A stretch of DNA of 64,000 nt from Marchantia polymorpha subsp. ruderalis (GCA_037833965.1 AP031356.1:6222501-6286500); one strand, 5' to 3'; positions 1-12,794 are shown, counted from the first letter of the stretch. Program-made: numbers and translations. Notes: generated by a model from the sequence alone, not told the origin.

Positions 1-2880
1 TCACGTTGCAACATAATGAAATCGTGTACGGTTGATAAGAGAAAGATAAGAGAAAGATTGTGAGCCTGATTCGCTTTTGCTTCTTGATCGCCCCAATAAC
101 ATAGTGCATTCCGTCGCTTCAATTTTTTAATGATTGCTCCTATGCTCTCCTATCCTTGTCCATGATCGACGACTCTCTTCCCTTCTGCCCACATCGACGT
201 CACCCTGGGGCACCACAGAACAAATGCATGAGGTGCATTTGCCTTGTCCTTAGAAGCTCGGCTAAAATCACACCATAAAACTGCTTCCTTAGCTGGAGTG
301 ATTGTCTTGAACACTAATCAACGATTCCCGTCGCAATTTATCTTGACTACTTGACGACGCTTGTTGGATGTTGCATGTTGGCTTCAGTCTCTAAAAATTG
401 CTCTTCAATGGAAGACCGCGATCACGATCATTGAATATATTCTAGTCTGGTCCATGGTCAAGGGCCAGGACTGAATGTCTGTGAGGCCAACAGCTAATGC
501 TAAATTATCTCGATAAACTCAACTTTGCAAGGTTCTTTATGACACAACATGTCCTTTATCAAGCTAAGTATGTCTAACAAATCGCATAATCACATGAAAG
601 GATGAGGAATAAAACAAGGAACAATCGTTCACTTTAGTTGTAGTTAGCTTATTGCCAAAGTCTTGGTCATTTGACCATATTCTTTTTACACCATTACTTG
701 AAGGTCTTGGGTGAATAACTCCATAGCCACGAACCACCACTAGGAACCAACTCGAGAATTTGTCTAAAAAATTGCTGAAGTGTTTCACATGTGCGAGTGT
801 TTTGGATTTTGCTCAAAAATCGCTGATACGAATTGGAGTCGGAGCTCATTCTGCATAAGATAAGTGTTCCAGATGTTAGATTAAAATTTTTAAATGAAGC
901 TGCAATTCAATGAAAATAAATTCAAGTATTTTATATCAAATTTCCACATATGAAATACGATGATCATTGATTTCAAACTTTATTACAAGGAAAAATATTT
1001 TCAGTAACATATTAAGCAACGATATGTATTATCTACGCAGTAAGTAGATATGGAGGCAAATGCAAGAGATAGTCAGATACCGGCTTCGTGGACTGCAAAT
1101 CATTGACGTACATTTTTCTGTTCTAAATGTCTGCACATGACTGTACATAATATTTTTGAAGTTTTGAGAGGGTTGAATGAAATTTAGGAATGAACTAACT
1201 CGATAGTATACTCATGAAAATCTGTTGTAGTGTTCGCTTATGTGAGTACATATATTGTAAGTCGTACGATTCTAAAGTTGTACTTTTTGTTCTTCTCAAA
1301 GTTAAACCACAACCTGATGCAGGCATGTTAGTAATCGGACGTATGGCAGAATAAGCTGAAGCTACATGAGTATCAGCAACTAGAGCATGCTACTTCAGTG
1401 TTTGTTAGAGAAAGAAATATCGCGTGCATGGATTAGAACAACGCTATGAATAAAAGACCAAAGAGGGCTGAACAAAAGCAATAAGAAAATCCTTGTCATT
1501 TGAATATCAATTTCCAATCCTAAATTTCTGTTGGGATCATGCAACCAGTTATTGCTAATGGGTGGGAAATTTTTGTCCGACATTAAGTCACAATTGGAAC
1601 GTAATTTTCCAGGTCTTCAAGACTATTCATCTCGTTGCAGAAAAAGAGATTATTAGAGTAAAAAAATACCGCTAGAATCGTATTTCAGTTACAACGTGGT
1701 GGTTGCCTCGAATCTAAGCTGCAAAGTCACCGTGATTTATCTGTCATTTTCACGGTCTTATTATCGTACTCATTGAGAAAAGAAAGTCATATTCTTGAGA
1801 AAGGCGCAGTCTCTCTACTTTCAAAGAAAGCAGGGTTCCTACCTTTTCTCCTAATTGTATTATGCTTCAAATTTCCTGTGCAAACAAGTCGTGTTTTTTT
1901 GGAGAATGTGCACCCTCTTGTAATGGAAGCATTTGGCTTATCCTCTGTCTGCTTAGTATATCGTGCTAGTTGTCTATCCATCGACAAGCACCTTGAAAGT
2001 CCAATAAATATGAAGATCAAATAAGTCGTGAGTTTATAATCCACAAAGCCAGACATAACTAAAAAATGTACAGTCTAAGCTGATTCACACTTGGAAAGGA
2101 TGGTTATACAAATCAACCGATCGGAAAAGATTCCTGGACATGTTTTGTATGGAATCCCATGTTCTCGATTTGGACAAATTTGGCCAAGATTAAATTTTTT
2201 GGTGGACATTATAATACGACTACCTCGTTTCTCAGGTTCATTTTCCATACCTCATCTACGTTGGTTCACGTAGCCCAAGATAGTAAAGGGGATATTATGG
2301 GAAACGTGGCCAGAGGTGCTAATCTTAGACAAAAAGACTTCCATCCAGAAAGGAGATTGGCATCGGGTTTAAAATACCGGAAGTAGAAGCGAGAAGACTT
2401 ATTAATGAAAGATTAGATATGAGTTTGGGAGGGGGCAATTATTCAGAATAGTGGGGAAAGGAGAAGGAATCTGAGAGCATTAGAAAACTCGGCATCCTTC
2501 GACCTCGCCCTCCTGTAGGACAGGTTCCGGTCCTACGAGAGGTCAATCAATACTCGCCGGCGTTCTGTCCCCTCTTTCGCCGGTTGGTGGCCCAACACCG
2601 ACGCCCGCTGCCGGTGCCGGGAAACCTCCCCTCCTTTCCAAGCCCTTGCTGCCCGCCACCTTTCTAGAGTTTCGTTCCCCCATGGATGTACATATACTCG
2701 ATACATCCAGTCACATGTATGATATCTGTATGGGATGGGATGGGTGCTCGGCACCCAGGAGCAGAAGCAGACAAAGGTAGAGTTACCGGTAATCAATTGG
2801 CTGGTAACTGGACAATAACTCGCGCTACTCAATAAGTCAATCTTTACTCACCTGCTTTACTGCAGTTATTATAAATTTCC
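1..2880. other. Intergenic stretch, no gene recognised
   Basis: I see no open frame with a recognisable domain and no chain of exons with consensus splice sites. Base composition is moderately AT-rich with stop codons in all frames. The short open frames (up to about 100 codons) have no family resemblance. G+C rises sharply near 2880, where the Aux/IAA upstream region starts. Confidence 0.5.
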
Positions 2881-3050
2881 AGGAACCCTAACGCTCTGAC
2901 GGCCCGCACGTTTTTCCCTCGCCCTCCGCTCGTCGCCTGCCCTCGCCGTCTTGTCGACGTCACCTGCGTTCGCTCGCCATCTTTTTACCGCGCGGCTATT
3001 CCCACCGTAATCTTGCTTAATTAGCCTAATTTCAGACAACGTACTGCGCT

Positions 3051-3056
3051 TGTCTC
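3051..3056 (+). promoter_or_regulatory. Auxin response element core TGTCTC
   Basis: An exact TGTCTC hexamer lies about 1.9 kb upstream of the Aux/IAA start codon. ARF transcription factors bind TGTCNN cores, and TGTCTC is the classical form. A single hexamer can occur by chance, so only its position upstream of an auxin co-repressor gene makes it notable. Confidence 0.35.
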
Positions 3057-3656
3057 CCCCTCCCCCTTTTGGCGAGGCCTGTCTTAGTAAATCGCTCGTG
3101 TTACTCTCACGCCCCCTTCCCCCCCCCTCTTACCTTCCCTCCCGGCCCGGCGCGGCCCGGCGGGAGTTACCATGCTCATGCGAGGGCGATACGAGATCAA
3201 AATCTTACCCGCACGAATTTACGGTCCTCGAGAGCCTATGGGATCGCTCTTGTTGGAAAGCAGGAGATAGAGAGAGAGAAAGGGACGGGATAATCAAGGA
3301 GGCGCGAGGCCCATCGGTCGGAGCCGAGATCCGACGTATAATCCTCCCCCGGATGCTTCGCTGCTTCTTCCGGGGGCTCGCGCCCGAGCCTGTGTTCCTC
3401 GTGGCGCGTGGGAGTCAGGCCCGGTGCGAGGCTCGGGCGGTCCGGGACGCCTGCTGGAGCCAGCTTGAAAGACAGCCCCCAGAAAGGGAGTCTCTGCGGA
3501 CGACGGAGTTCGCGGACAGTCGCCCCGCTGCTCGCATCCGGTTCGTGGACGAGGACCGTTCACAGACAGAGCGAGCGAATGCAAGAAGTTGGTGAAAACG
3601 GTTCCCCCCCTCCCCCCCGCGGTCCCTCCTCGTGCCTAGTCTAGTTACCCCACGTA

Positions 3657-3797
3657 AAGGCATCCCCGCCGAAGGGTAATCACGACCTTACCGGTCGAGC
3701 GTCAAGGCATCCCCGCCGAAGGGCAATGACGACCTTACCGGTCGAGCGTCAAGGCATCCTCGCCGAGGGGCAATCACGACGCGACCGGTCGAGCGTC
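3657..3797 (+). repeat. Tandem repeat, three copies of 47 bp
   Basis: Three head-to-tail 47 bp units run 3657-3703, 3704-3750 and 3751-3797. Copies 1 and 2 differ at two positions; copy 3 differs from copy 2 at six. Every unit ends with the same ACCGGTCGAGCGTC block, which contains the palindrome ACCGGT. The array lies about 1.2 kb upstream of the Aux/IAA start codon in the leader/promoter region. It could be a simple minisatellite or a repeated protein-binding site. Confidence 0.95.
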
Positions 3798-4683
3798 ACG
3801 GGGCAGGGCAGTGGAGTCCGGTGGCAGGACAAGGGCTAGGCCAGGGCCAGGGCCGAAGGAGGGGCTGCGGGGGAGACGAATGGGGGAGGTGGGGGGAAGG
3901 CCTGGCTGGCTGGCTACTGGCTGGGGTAGAGGTCCGGGGCTGTCCGGTCTGGGCTGGTGGCAATCCACAGCAATCTTACCTCTTTTTGCCCGCAGCTCCG
4001 CCCGCTTGCCATTTCATTCATGCTCTTCTTCTTCTCCTCACTCGCCCGACCATTCTGTCACTCGCGCTCGCCCACTCTCTTCATCTCTCCCTCTCCTCCC
4101 TCTCTGCCACTCTCTCGATCCCACCCCGTGCCCCGGGGAGGCTCTGAGCCTCATTATCTTCTTCTCCTTTCGTCGTGGTCTCATCTCTCGCGAGACTAGG
4201 TCTTATCTCTTCCTTCTTTCGTCGTCCAGACAGCGAGCGAGTAAGCAGGCGAGCAAGTAGAGCGAGCTCACGCGGAGCGACGAGCGAGCAGCTCAATCGT
4301 TCAATTTGCCCGACGAGTGTGGGGCACATCTGCCCGAGTGCGCGGTAGGATTGATTGTAGTGCGTCGCGTCGTCCGACGTTGGGGTAGACGAGAGCCTGG
4401 GAAACGGAGGCGAGCAGGAGAGAGTAGTGGGGTGAGTGATTGTGCGAGGGGTGCAGGGGCAGACGCAGGCGAAGGACGGCATTCCGAGGTCCCGAATGAT
4501 CAGGACCTGACAGCCCGGGGTGGCGCTGCGGTAGATGATTTACAGGGTCGCGTGTCAATTTGCGGGCTTGATTGATTGAGTGACCGACGTTCGCTCGGAG
4601 GGCCGGCTCATCGATCGATTCTCAGCTGTGATTTCTGGTGAAAGCAAGCGGAGTGGGGACTGGGTTGAGCGGGGAAGAGGAGG

Positions 4684-4800
4684 ATGAAACGCAGGAGGAC
4701 TGGGGAACAGGCAGCATCAGCAGCATTTCAGTTTTCGACGGTCGTGGAGGTGGTTGGGAATCTGCGGACCAAAGTTGCCCACACTCTTCAGCCCGCTTAA
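4684..4800 (+). CDS. Upstream ORF (38 codons) in the Aux/IAA leader
   Basis: An ATG at 4684 opens a 38-residue frame that begins MKRRRTGEQ and stops with TAA at 4798-4800, about 195 nt before the Aux/IAA start codon. A minimal five-codon frame (4496-4510) lies further upstream. If transcription starts before 4684, both would be scanned before the main ATG and could reduce translation. I see no conserved peptide signature, so it may be incidental. Confidence 0.3.
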   Translation: MKRRRTGEQAASAAFQFSTVVEVVGNLRTKVAHTLQPA

Positions 4801-4995
4801 GCTCGAGCATCTCGCTCTGAGGTACGAGAGGGCAAGCCTCGGGTAGTCCAATAGCTGCGGTCGGTCGCCACTCGAGCTAGCGCCTGTAGAAAGACGAAGA
4901 CGAAGAAGAGAAAGAAGTCTCACGACGAGGGAGAGAAGCTCAGCTGCGTGCCTCACTCGCCCCTTTCTCACCTCGCGAGGTCGAGCTTGGGCACA

Positions 4996-7991
4996 ATGAG
5001 TCAAAATGCGCATGCTGCCGTGCTTAGTCGAGGTTCAGGTGCAGGGGGAGCGATTGGGTTAGGTCACAGTGTTAGTAATCCCCCGGGGAGTAGCAGCAAC
5101 ATGAATCTGAGCTCTGCGTCCTCCGTGTCGTGGAGTCTTGTGAACAATGGCGCTCTGACATCTGGAGCTTCCGGAAACCAGAACATTTCGGCCTCCGCCA
5201 GCCATCAGCAGCAGCAGCAGGATGCCAAGGCTGCTGCTTCTCCGCAGAACAGCAATCAGAGCGGCTCCACGCTGAAGGAGCACGACCTCCTAGGCTTATC
5301 GGAGGTCTCGTCCTCGACCAGCCGAGGAAGCCCCGTCACCCAGGACAGTCTGCAGGACGAGTGCAATGATTTCGAGGAGTTGAATCTGAAATTGGGTCCT
5401 CCAGCAGTCCGCAAGAACTCGTACCCAAGAACTCAAGCCTCGGAGCCGCAGCCGCAGCAAGCTCCGGCAGTGCTCGAAAGTGGAAACTCCCACGCAGGCT
5501 CGGAGGTGAGCCAGCAAGCCACGGAGCAGGGGACGGCCTTCGCGGAGAAGAGCCCCTCGAGCGCAGAACAGAACGCCGCAGCCAACGAGCAGCAGCAGCA
5601 GCAGCAGGCCGATCGAGGCCTGGCCAGCTATGGCGTGCGCGGGGGTGGCGACATGTCCCAAGCGGGGATGGCCGATGCCGCCTCGGGCAACCAGGGCTGC
5701 CGACCCTCCATCGACAGCGAGGCCCTTATGAAATGGCACGCCGAGCAAGTCGGCGATCGCAAGACGTCGAACGAGTCTCTCCGACTCGGAATCTCTCTGC
5801 ACTCGCAGCAGCGCGGGCCGGCGCAGGATGGAGTCAGCGAGAAGAAGCCATTTCTCAGCTCCGTCGACCCCAAACAGCAACAGCAGCAGCAGCAACCACA
5901 GCAAGACGATCCATGTTGGCAGGCAGACCGCAATTTCCAAGACGACGTCTCGAACATGGACAACAACATCATCAGCAACAAGCAAGAACGCCCCTCCGTG
6001 GTCCAGGAGCAGCAGCAACAACAACAACAGCAGCAGGTCGCCAAGCAACAACAGCAGCAGCAGCAGCACCTCGAGAGGCAGAAGCAGCAGCAGCAGCACG
6101 AGGCGTATCAGATGACGGAGAAGAGACCGCTCATCGAGAGGAAGTGCCTGCCGGCGCTGCAGCAGCCGGAGCAGCAGCAGAGATTTCAGAGCGTGCCCGA
6201 GCGGAGCCCACGGCTGCAGCAGCAGCAGCAGCAGCAGCAGGAGCCCAACGGGGGCAACAGATTGTGGTCGAGCCAGATGAAGTACCGCGAGTGCATGGTG
6301 TCGTCGACGGCCTCGGACTTCCAGGCGCAGCAGGATCTCGAGAGCAGGGCCGGCTACGCGGTCGCGGCGCAGGGCTTCGCCGCGCAGCAGCGCAACGTGT
6401 ACGCCGCTGCCCCCTCCAACAAGCTCGGGGCTGTGGCCGGCGCCAAGCGCAACTTCGACTCCATCACCGGCTCCGACGCCCGCAGCGCCAACGGCTCCGA
6501 CGCGCGCAGCTTGCCCCTGCCCCTGCCCCTGTCCGGCGGAGGCCCCATGAGCTCCAGCAACAGCCCCTCGTCCGAGGCCGAGGCCAAAGCCCTGTGCCAG
6601 CAGCAGATGAAGGCGCAGAGCGGCCTGCCCATGTACCCCTGGGGGCCTAAGGCCGCTATCCCCAGCCAATGGCACATCGGCCTCGAGCAATCCGGTGGCT
6701 CCTTCGGCCCCTTCCCCTCTCAGAGACCCGGCCGTGCCCCGATGAGCAAGCCCCCGTCCGAGGCTGGCGTCGACGCCAAGGTCTGGGACGGCCAAGCCAA
6801 GAGCCACCAGGAAATCGTCTCGACCGCCTCGCAGCAGCAGCAGCAGCAGCAGCAGAAGATGTCCGCCCCTGCCGAAACCAAGCAGCAATCGTCGAACGAG
6901 GCCGCCCCGTCGCCGGCTGCCGATGTCGCCGTCTCGTCTGCCCCCAGGTGAGGAAATTTTCTCCCGGCTGCTCTCGTTCTCTGTGGCCCGGCTTCAGGCA
7001 GATTTGTGCGATTGCCATGGTCGTCGTCGTGTGACGGGGCTGACTTGATTGTTCGTTTTGTGCGAATGCAGAGCTGCCGCAGCCCCTCCTGCCGTAGGTT
7101 GGCCTCCCATTCGATCGTTCCGGAAGAACTTGGGCGTCACGCCGCGACAAGTGCCTCCCGAGACCCCTCCTCGACAGACCGCCCCACAACAACCAGCCGT
7201 GTCCACACCATCGGTGGCTGGCCAGTCAAACTCCTGGTTTGTGAAGGTTCACATGGATGGTGTCCCAATCGGGCGCAAGGTCGACCTGAGGACCAACAGC
7301 TCTTACGAGAAGCTCTCGCAAATGCTGGATGAGATGTTTCGGACTTTTGTCAATGGTGAGCCTCAGTCTAAGCCTCACCTTCGTTCTTTCGTTCTTGTCC
7401 ACTGCATCTTGGGCGTCGTGCGTTGATGTCTCTCAGATTTGGCATTCCAGCGCGTGCTTATTGTTAACGAATGCGTGTGTCGTGTTCTCAGGGCAAAATG
7501 GATCGAACAGAATAACCCTCGCCTCCGATATTAAGCGCAATTTCCTCCAAGGACCAGACTACGTCCTGACGTACGAAGATCAAGATGGAGATCTCATGCT
7601 CGTCGGAGATGTGCCTTGGACGTGAGTCATCTGATCTCTTCGTGATTTTAGAGTTCGTCGTGGAAATCGGATGCTTCTCTTTTTTTGCTTCGACGAAGTG
7701 AAGAGAAATGTCTCTTTGCCTCCTCTATCGATATATTCACTTCTGACGGGAGCTACGTTCATCTTGCAGGATGTTCATTGACACCGTGAAGAGATTGCGG
7801 ATAATGAAGGGATCTGAAGCTATTGGTCTCGGTAAGTTGCGATTTGGAGAACGAATTTGGCTGAAATGGAGTCGATTTGTATCGTTGGCCTCGTCGCCTG
7901 CTCTTCAGAAATTTGACCATTCGTGTGCCACAACTGTGCAGGGACCAGAGCGGCCGAGAAAGCAAACAAGACGACTCAACCGAACGTGTGA
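4996..7991 (+). CDS. IAA: Aux/IAA auxin co-repressor, long Gln-rich form
   Basis: This is the Aux/IAA repressor of nuclear auxin signalling. It holds ARF factors inactive, recruits TOPLESS, and is degraded through TIR1/AFB when auxin is present. The coding exons are 4996-6947, 7072-7355, 7492-7621, 7770-7831 and 7942-7991, all with GT-AG borders and consistent phase, giving 825 residues. Visible parts are the EAR motif LNLKLGPP (from residue 129), a Gln-rich low-complexity linker (about 190-620), the degron VGWPPIR (659-665) and a C-terminal PB1 domain (about 704-805) ending in the [12 protein letters not shown] region. Angiosperm Aux/IAAs are usually 150-350 residues, so the linker is exceptional; liverworts are known for one long Aux/IAA. 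I chose ATG 4996 (MSQNAHA) because the frame upstream has no other ATG. The first exon carries everything N-terminal of the degron. Confidence 0.97.
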
Positions 7992-10424
7992 GCCATGAAG
8001 TATTAGTAGTAGATTTTGTATTTCTTTCTGAGAGGTGAACAGCCGTTGAGTACAAATCAACCCAGGGCTCTCGTAACGGGAGCCAACAAATTTTCACTAT
8101 CCTCTTGTGCAGCAGGGTTTGTAGGGGATGAGGGCGAGACCAGCTTGGAACTGAACATAGAACAAATCAATTAATCAATGGGCCCTAGTTTTTTGCCCGT
8201 TCTATCTATGACAGGGTTTTCTCCATGGTCAGAACTTCTATATAACCTGAGGATTTTACTGTATCATTCTACTTACATCTGTAATGTCAATCAAGCGGCA
8301 CATAAGTAATTAAGTTCATGGAATAGAGGATATATGACCCTCCGCCTTCTCCAATTTCTTCTTGGGACTTCCTTCCAGAGTACCAAGCTTTTAGCTTAGA
8401 TCCCCTTCCAGTTTTTGCTGAGGTTTCTAGAGAACACAAGGTAGGGCATTGAAATTGTAGAATGAAGGCAAAACTGAAGTCTTCCCTGGGATTCTTCCAT
8501 GTACCAGAGTTCTTAACTCATAATTTCGGTTTCAGAACACGGTTTCTGAATTGTTTACCATCATTCACCGATTGCGTCGCTTTGTGCTCGAAGACACCAG
8601 TGTATACTTCATGTTATTCATTCATATACGATGTCTCTCTGTCCTCTCTTCTCTTTATTTCTCCCTCTCTCCTCCTTGAGCACGAAGTGACAGTCTCGTA
8701 TCGCCTCGTCTCGTCTTCGTTGTTCGCCGTAATCCGATGGGCTAGTACTCTACTTCTGCTGTCGTCTACTTGTCCCAAAGTCTTCCATCTCCTCGCCTCT
8801 GACCAAACCAGACCAGCTCTCAAGTCTCTCCCTCAGAGCCACCCACATCCTCGCCTTTACTCAGTGCGCCCGACGAGTCCCCACCGGTGACGTATGTCTG
8901 TGCAACACCACTAGCACTCAATGGCTGCACACATGCCTGTGTTCCTCGGTCGGCGAGCTCCGATTCTATCTCCCCCACCTCATCATGAAAAAATGAACAC
9001 GGTAAAAACTTCCAACTCGCCTCGACATCTGCTCCGACTTGAAAAACGCACTGATTCGAGAATTTCTTCACCCACTTCCTCACCCTCGAGTCCGACAGAG
9101 GAGCTTGGCCTCGGCCACTTTGGCGAGTACAAGATGCAAATTTTCATCTCGATTAAAAGTCTTCCACTTTTTAGAAAGCCGGAATTTCTTCATCCCTGCA
9201 TCTGCTTTCCTCTGCCTCCTAGCCATGGTCGGTATGGAGAGACAGTAGCCCCACGCCAGCATGATTGTACATGGTGATCTAAGCGAGCGATCGACCGATC
9301 GATCGAGCCTGCTCTCCTCATGCCGATGGGAATTGACAGCAGTCCACATCTGAGCCGCAGTGGGAAACACCAATGAAGCCGAATCCTCCGCGTCCACTCT
9401 GCAGTGCAACTGACGATGCTCCCTCCCCTCCGATCGCGCCCTGACCCCATCGGACTGAATGCACGCACATCAAACCCCCAGCCGGGGATCACACGAATAC
9501 GATGTGGAAAGTGGACAGTATACTACTACTGCTGCTGCTGATGTTATTACTACGACATCTACAGCCGCAGCTGCTTCCACTGGAGCCCCAAAATCTCTCG
9601 ATGGCTCCGATCGTACACCTCTGCCAGCGTCAATGCGAGCGAAGATGCCGCTCTGCGGGCCTCGCTCGCATCATCGTCGACAGTGGAATCGGTACTCTCG
9701 CAACAACACAACACAGAAGAAGAAGAAGGCTGGCACCAGCAGATGCGGTCTGCGCGAAACCGAGAGCGAGCTCCGATTTCTTTAATCATCCGATTCTCAG
9801 CTCCGCACGTTTTCCATGAACGGAACGGAATGGGGATGGTGATGATGTTGATGATGTCTCCGGGAGGAAACGGGGAGCGAAGGCAAGGCAAGGCAGTTCC
9901 TTGCCCATCTGCTGCCGCCATTTGCTATCTCAGATGGGCATGATTTTTACGAGCCTCCTGGCCCTTACCCGGCGGGAGGGAAGATCTCCGGGGGCGGTTC
10001 GAGCAGTATTTCGTTTAATTATGCATTCGATTGGACGCGGCGATGGTGTGGCAGACGTCATCGGCCACCATTCTTCCTTTTCAGGTCCCGCAGAGGTTCG
10101 CTCGTTCCAGGGAGAGGGAGAGGGAGAGAGAGGAGAGAGGAGAGGGAGCAGAGCACCCACTCTCGCTCTGGAGATGAGGACATGTTGCACTGTGGCAGCA
10201 GATCGCAGATCAGATCGATCGCATCCCTCTCTCGCCCTCACAATGTGCTTCCGTGCCTCTCTCGCTACCAGCTCTCACTACTGCTCTCACTGCTGCTACT
10301 GCTGCTGCTGCTGCAGACAGAGAAAGAATTCGTCTCGAGCCAAAGTCCACGAGGAAGCCTTTGGCTGGAACAGAAAATGGGACGGGAGGGGAGGGGGGAG
10401 GATAGGGAGAGGGTACTGTAAAGT

Positions 10425-10460
<36 letters not shown>

Positions 10461-10476
10461 CAGGAGCAGCAGCAGG
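10425..10476 (+). repeat. CAG/TAG trinucleotide repeat
   Basis: A CAG run passes into a TAG run and then back to CAG/GAG units. The change of unit within one period suggests point mutation followed by slippage. Read on the opposite strand it gives Leu runs in one frame, which explains the long artefact frames here. Confidence 0.95.
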
Positions 10477-10514
10477 AAAGCGAAGTCGTCGTGTGTAGGG
10501 ACGACTGACGGACT

Positions 10515-10537
10515 GACAGACAGACAGACAGACAGAC
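10515..10537 (+). repeat. GACA tetranucleotide repeat
   Basis: About six GACA units run in a row, 40 bp after the CAG/TAG tract. It is a simple-sequence repeat with no coding signal. Confidence 0.9.
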
Positions 10538-11008
10538 GGGGGATGCGATGCACCGATCTATCTGCGGACCACCGAGACATGTCAGCCATGACATCTGCTT
10601 TTCGAGCTGAGTGGTCTGAGCGAGAGCTGCGAGCTGCGAGACGACCCCCACTACCACAACATACCACTGTAGATTGCCGATCTAGCGTGGTGGTATTATT
10701 GGCATACCACCTACCTCCTCCTCTCTTTCTCCTCTCTTTCTCTCTCTCTCTTTCATGATCGACGCATTCCTCTGCTTCGATCCCTCCCTCGCCCGTATCC
10801 CATCCAACCTCCGTACTTTTACCCCTCCCCTCCCCTTTCCTGCTGCTGTGCTCAGCCGAGACATGCCGTCCTCTACCTGGCAGCACTTCTGAGCTGCAGG
10901 GCAGTGCAGGCTCCTGCTGTCATGTCATGCCAACCGGTGGGGCTACAAAACTACGACGACGACGACGTCGTCACTGATCTTCTTTCCTCTTTTCATACGC
11001 TCTGGCAG

Positions 11009-11034
11009 GCATCGCATCGCATCGCATCGCATGG
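11009..11034 (+). repeat. GCATC pentanucleotide repeat
   Basis: Five near-perfect GCATC units are seen in a non-coding stretch. Confidence 0.9.
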
Positions 11035-11728
11035 CGTTCCACACCAACACACGAAACCAAAACCCAGCTCGGACTCCGATGTCGTCTGGAATATGGGGGG
11101 GCTCGTATAATCTATAAGATGGGAAAGGTAGAAGACGAAGATGTGAAAGGCCACTTGTTTTTGACATGGACCCAGTCGGAGCCCGTTCCTTCGACCTGTC
11201 GGTTTATTGGTTTATTGCGACGGCCATGTCGAAAGTTTGTGGCAGCAGGGGAGTGAAAAAAGTGACTATGTCGAAAAAAAATGTAACCACGTCTGACTCA
11301 AAAGACATCATCCCCTTCCCTCCCCCCACCCTTGGGCGAGAAGAGGCACTGGAGGGAGTAGTGCACTATTTCGTAAAATAAAGCACATACCAGTTTCTGA
11401 GCTAGAGCAGATATGATTTGCATTGATGTGAAGTGAAGTGAATTGAATCTCGTTGAAAAGTCCACAGTCGCAAAACAGCAGCAGGGCCCATGGAGACAGA
11501 CTCACAGACAGAGATACATGTAAAGTGGAGTGGAGTCGAGTGGACAAGAGCAAAGCCATGCCAAGCGGGCGAAGAAAGTGAGCAAAAAGAGCTGGCAAGT
11601 AGAGCAGCAGCAGACGAAGAATGGTTCTGTGTTCTCTCTTGGAACACACTTCGACACGGCTCCATCTCCTCAACAGAGCCGCAGCGTTTGTTCAGTTTTT
11701 AGTTCCTCGCACTCTAATCACTCACTTG

Positions 11729-11777
11729 CTCAGCTCAGCTCAGCTGAGATCAGATCAGATCAGATCAGATCAGCTCA
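11729..11777 (+). repeat. GCTCA / GATCA pentanucleotide repeat
   Basis: Three GCTCA-type units pass into five GATCA-type units, and the two blocks differ by a single base per unit. The array looks like slippage after one substitution. Confidence 0.9.
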
Positions 11778-12794
11778 AGTCAGAAGCTTTTTCCGAGTAA
11801 CTTACTTGGAGCGAATGCATTCACCACCTCCAGCACCACCTCATCAAACCACATCAATCCGAGAGAAAGGCGAGGGCAGAGAGTGACCATCTCTGAAGCC
11901 TCTAACTATCTCTGACTCTGAGGACGCAGTGAGCTACAGTGGCTGGGCTGTGGCTGGGCTAACACCCTCTGACTGGAGAAGGCGCATATCATTGGGGTCG
12001 TGTCCTATCTTCGTGAATAGGATCGAAGTGTCTGAGGTGCAAACAATGATACTCTGCGGAGCCTGTGAGTGTGTTCTGTTCGGGTCATGTTTGTTTGGGC
12101 AGTTAGTTGCCTCTTTGAAGCTTCGAAGCAGACAGTTATGGCCACATCGGATTGTAGAGAACTAAACATTATTATAAACCTCGACGTTTCTCTGCCATGT
12201 TCCCTTCCAAATTTGGGTCTGCAGCTGCTGTGAAGCTTCAACGGAGCCAATCATCTCTGCCATGTCCGTAGGGATTTTTTCAAGTTCTCTGGATGAATAG
12301 AGAAAGCAATGCTTCACTCCTTCCAGACATATACTTGATGCGTGACCCCAAGCGCATGTCTGTCTATACTAGACGTACCAGCTCTGGCATCCCTCCAACC
12401 TCCCTCCCGATCTCCGACCACAATTGATGAGAAAGGTAACAACAGTATCTCTTCCAGTACGATACATGTCTGCAATCCCCATCACTTCTACAATCAGTCC
12501 ATGACTTACACCCATAGACGAAACTCGTCCAGCTTCTCTGAACCTTCTTCTTCTTCTTCTTCCTTCTTCTACAACAATTACTATTACTATCACCACCACT
12601 CCTCAATGAGTCCAATTGCGCCCACTTGTGCCCACCATATCCCATAATATAATGATATTCCAAATCAAAGTCCCACAAATACAAAACATCATTGTTATCC
12701 CGCCCCCTCCCCAAATCACTCTCATCCACCACAACATCCTCAAGGCAGACAGAGATCCCTCAAACGTCGCACACTCCATATCTGAGCTGCATTT

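Larger units (their letters stand above)
2881..4995 (+). promoter_or_regulatory. Promoter and 5' leader region of the Aux/IAA gene
   Basis: This block is GC- and CT-rich and ends at the Aux/IAA start codon. It contains a canonical TGTCTC auxin-response core, a three-copy 47 bp tandem repeat and several pyrimidine tracts. At least two short upstream ATG frames lie near the gene (4496-4510 and 4684-4800). The transcription start is not visible from sequence, so the border between promoter and leader is unknown. Auxin-responsive feedback on Aux/IAA genes is well established in land plants; applying it here is inference. Confidence 0.6.

Noticed and set aside
1-560. Possible remnant of a copia-type retrotransposon on the minus strand
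   Set aside because: Only a few residues resemble the RNase H end, with stops in between; not enough to support a call.
5733-6650. 305-codon plus-strand Ala/Arg-rich frame
   Set aside because: It is another-frame reading of the same CAG-rich Aux/IAA exon.
5296-6888. 530-codon minus-strand Leu-rich frame
   Set aside because: It is the antisense of CAG/CAA Gln runs in the Aux/IAA exon (CTG read as Leu); no independent evidence.
9901-10758. 285-codon plus-strand frame with a Ser run
   Set aside because: Much of it is translated CAG, GACA and GA-rich repeat; no domain or splice context.
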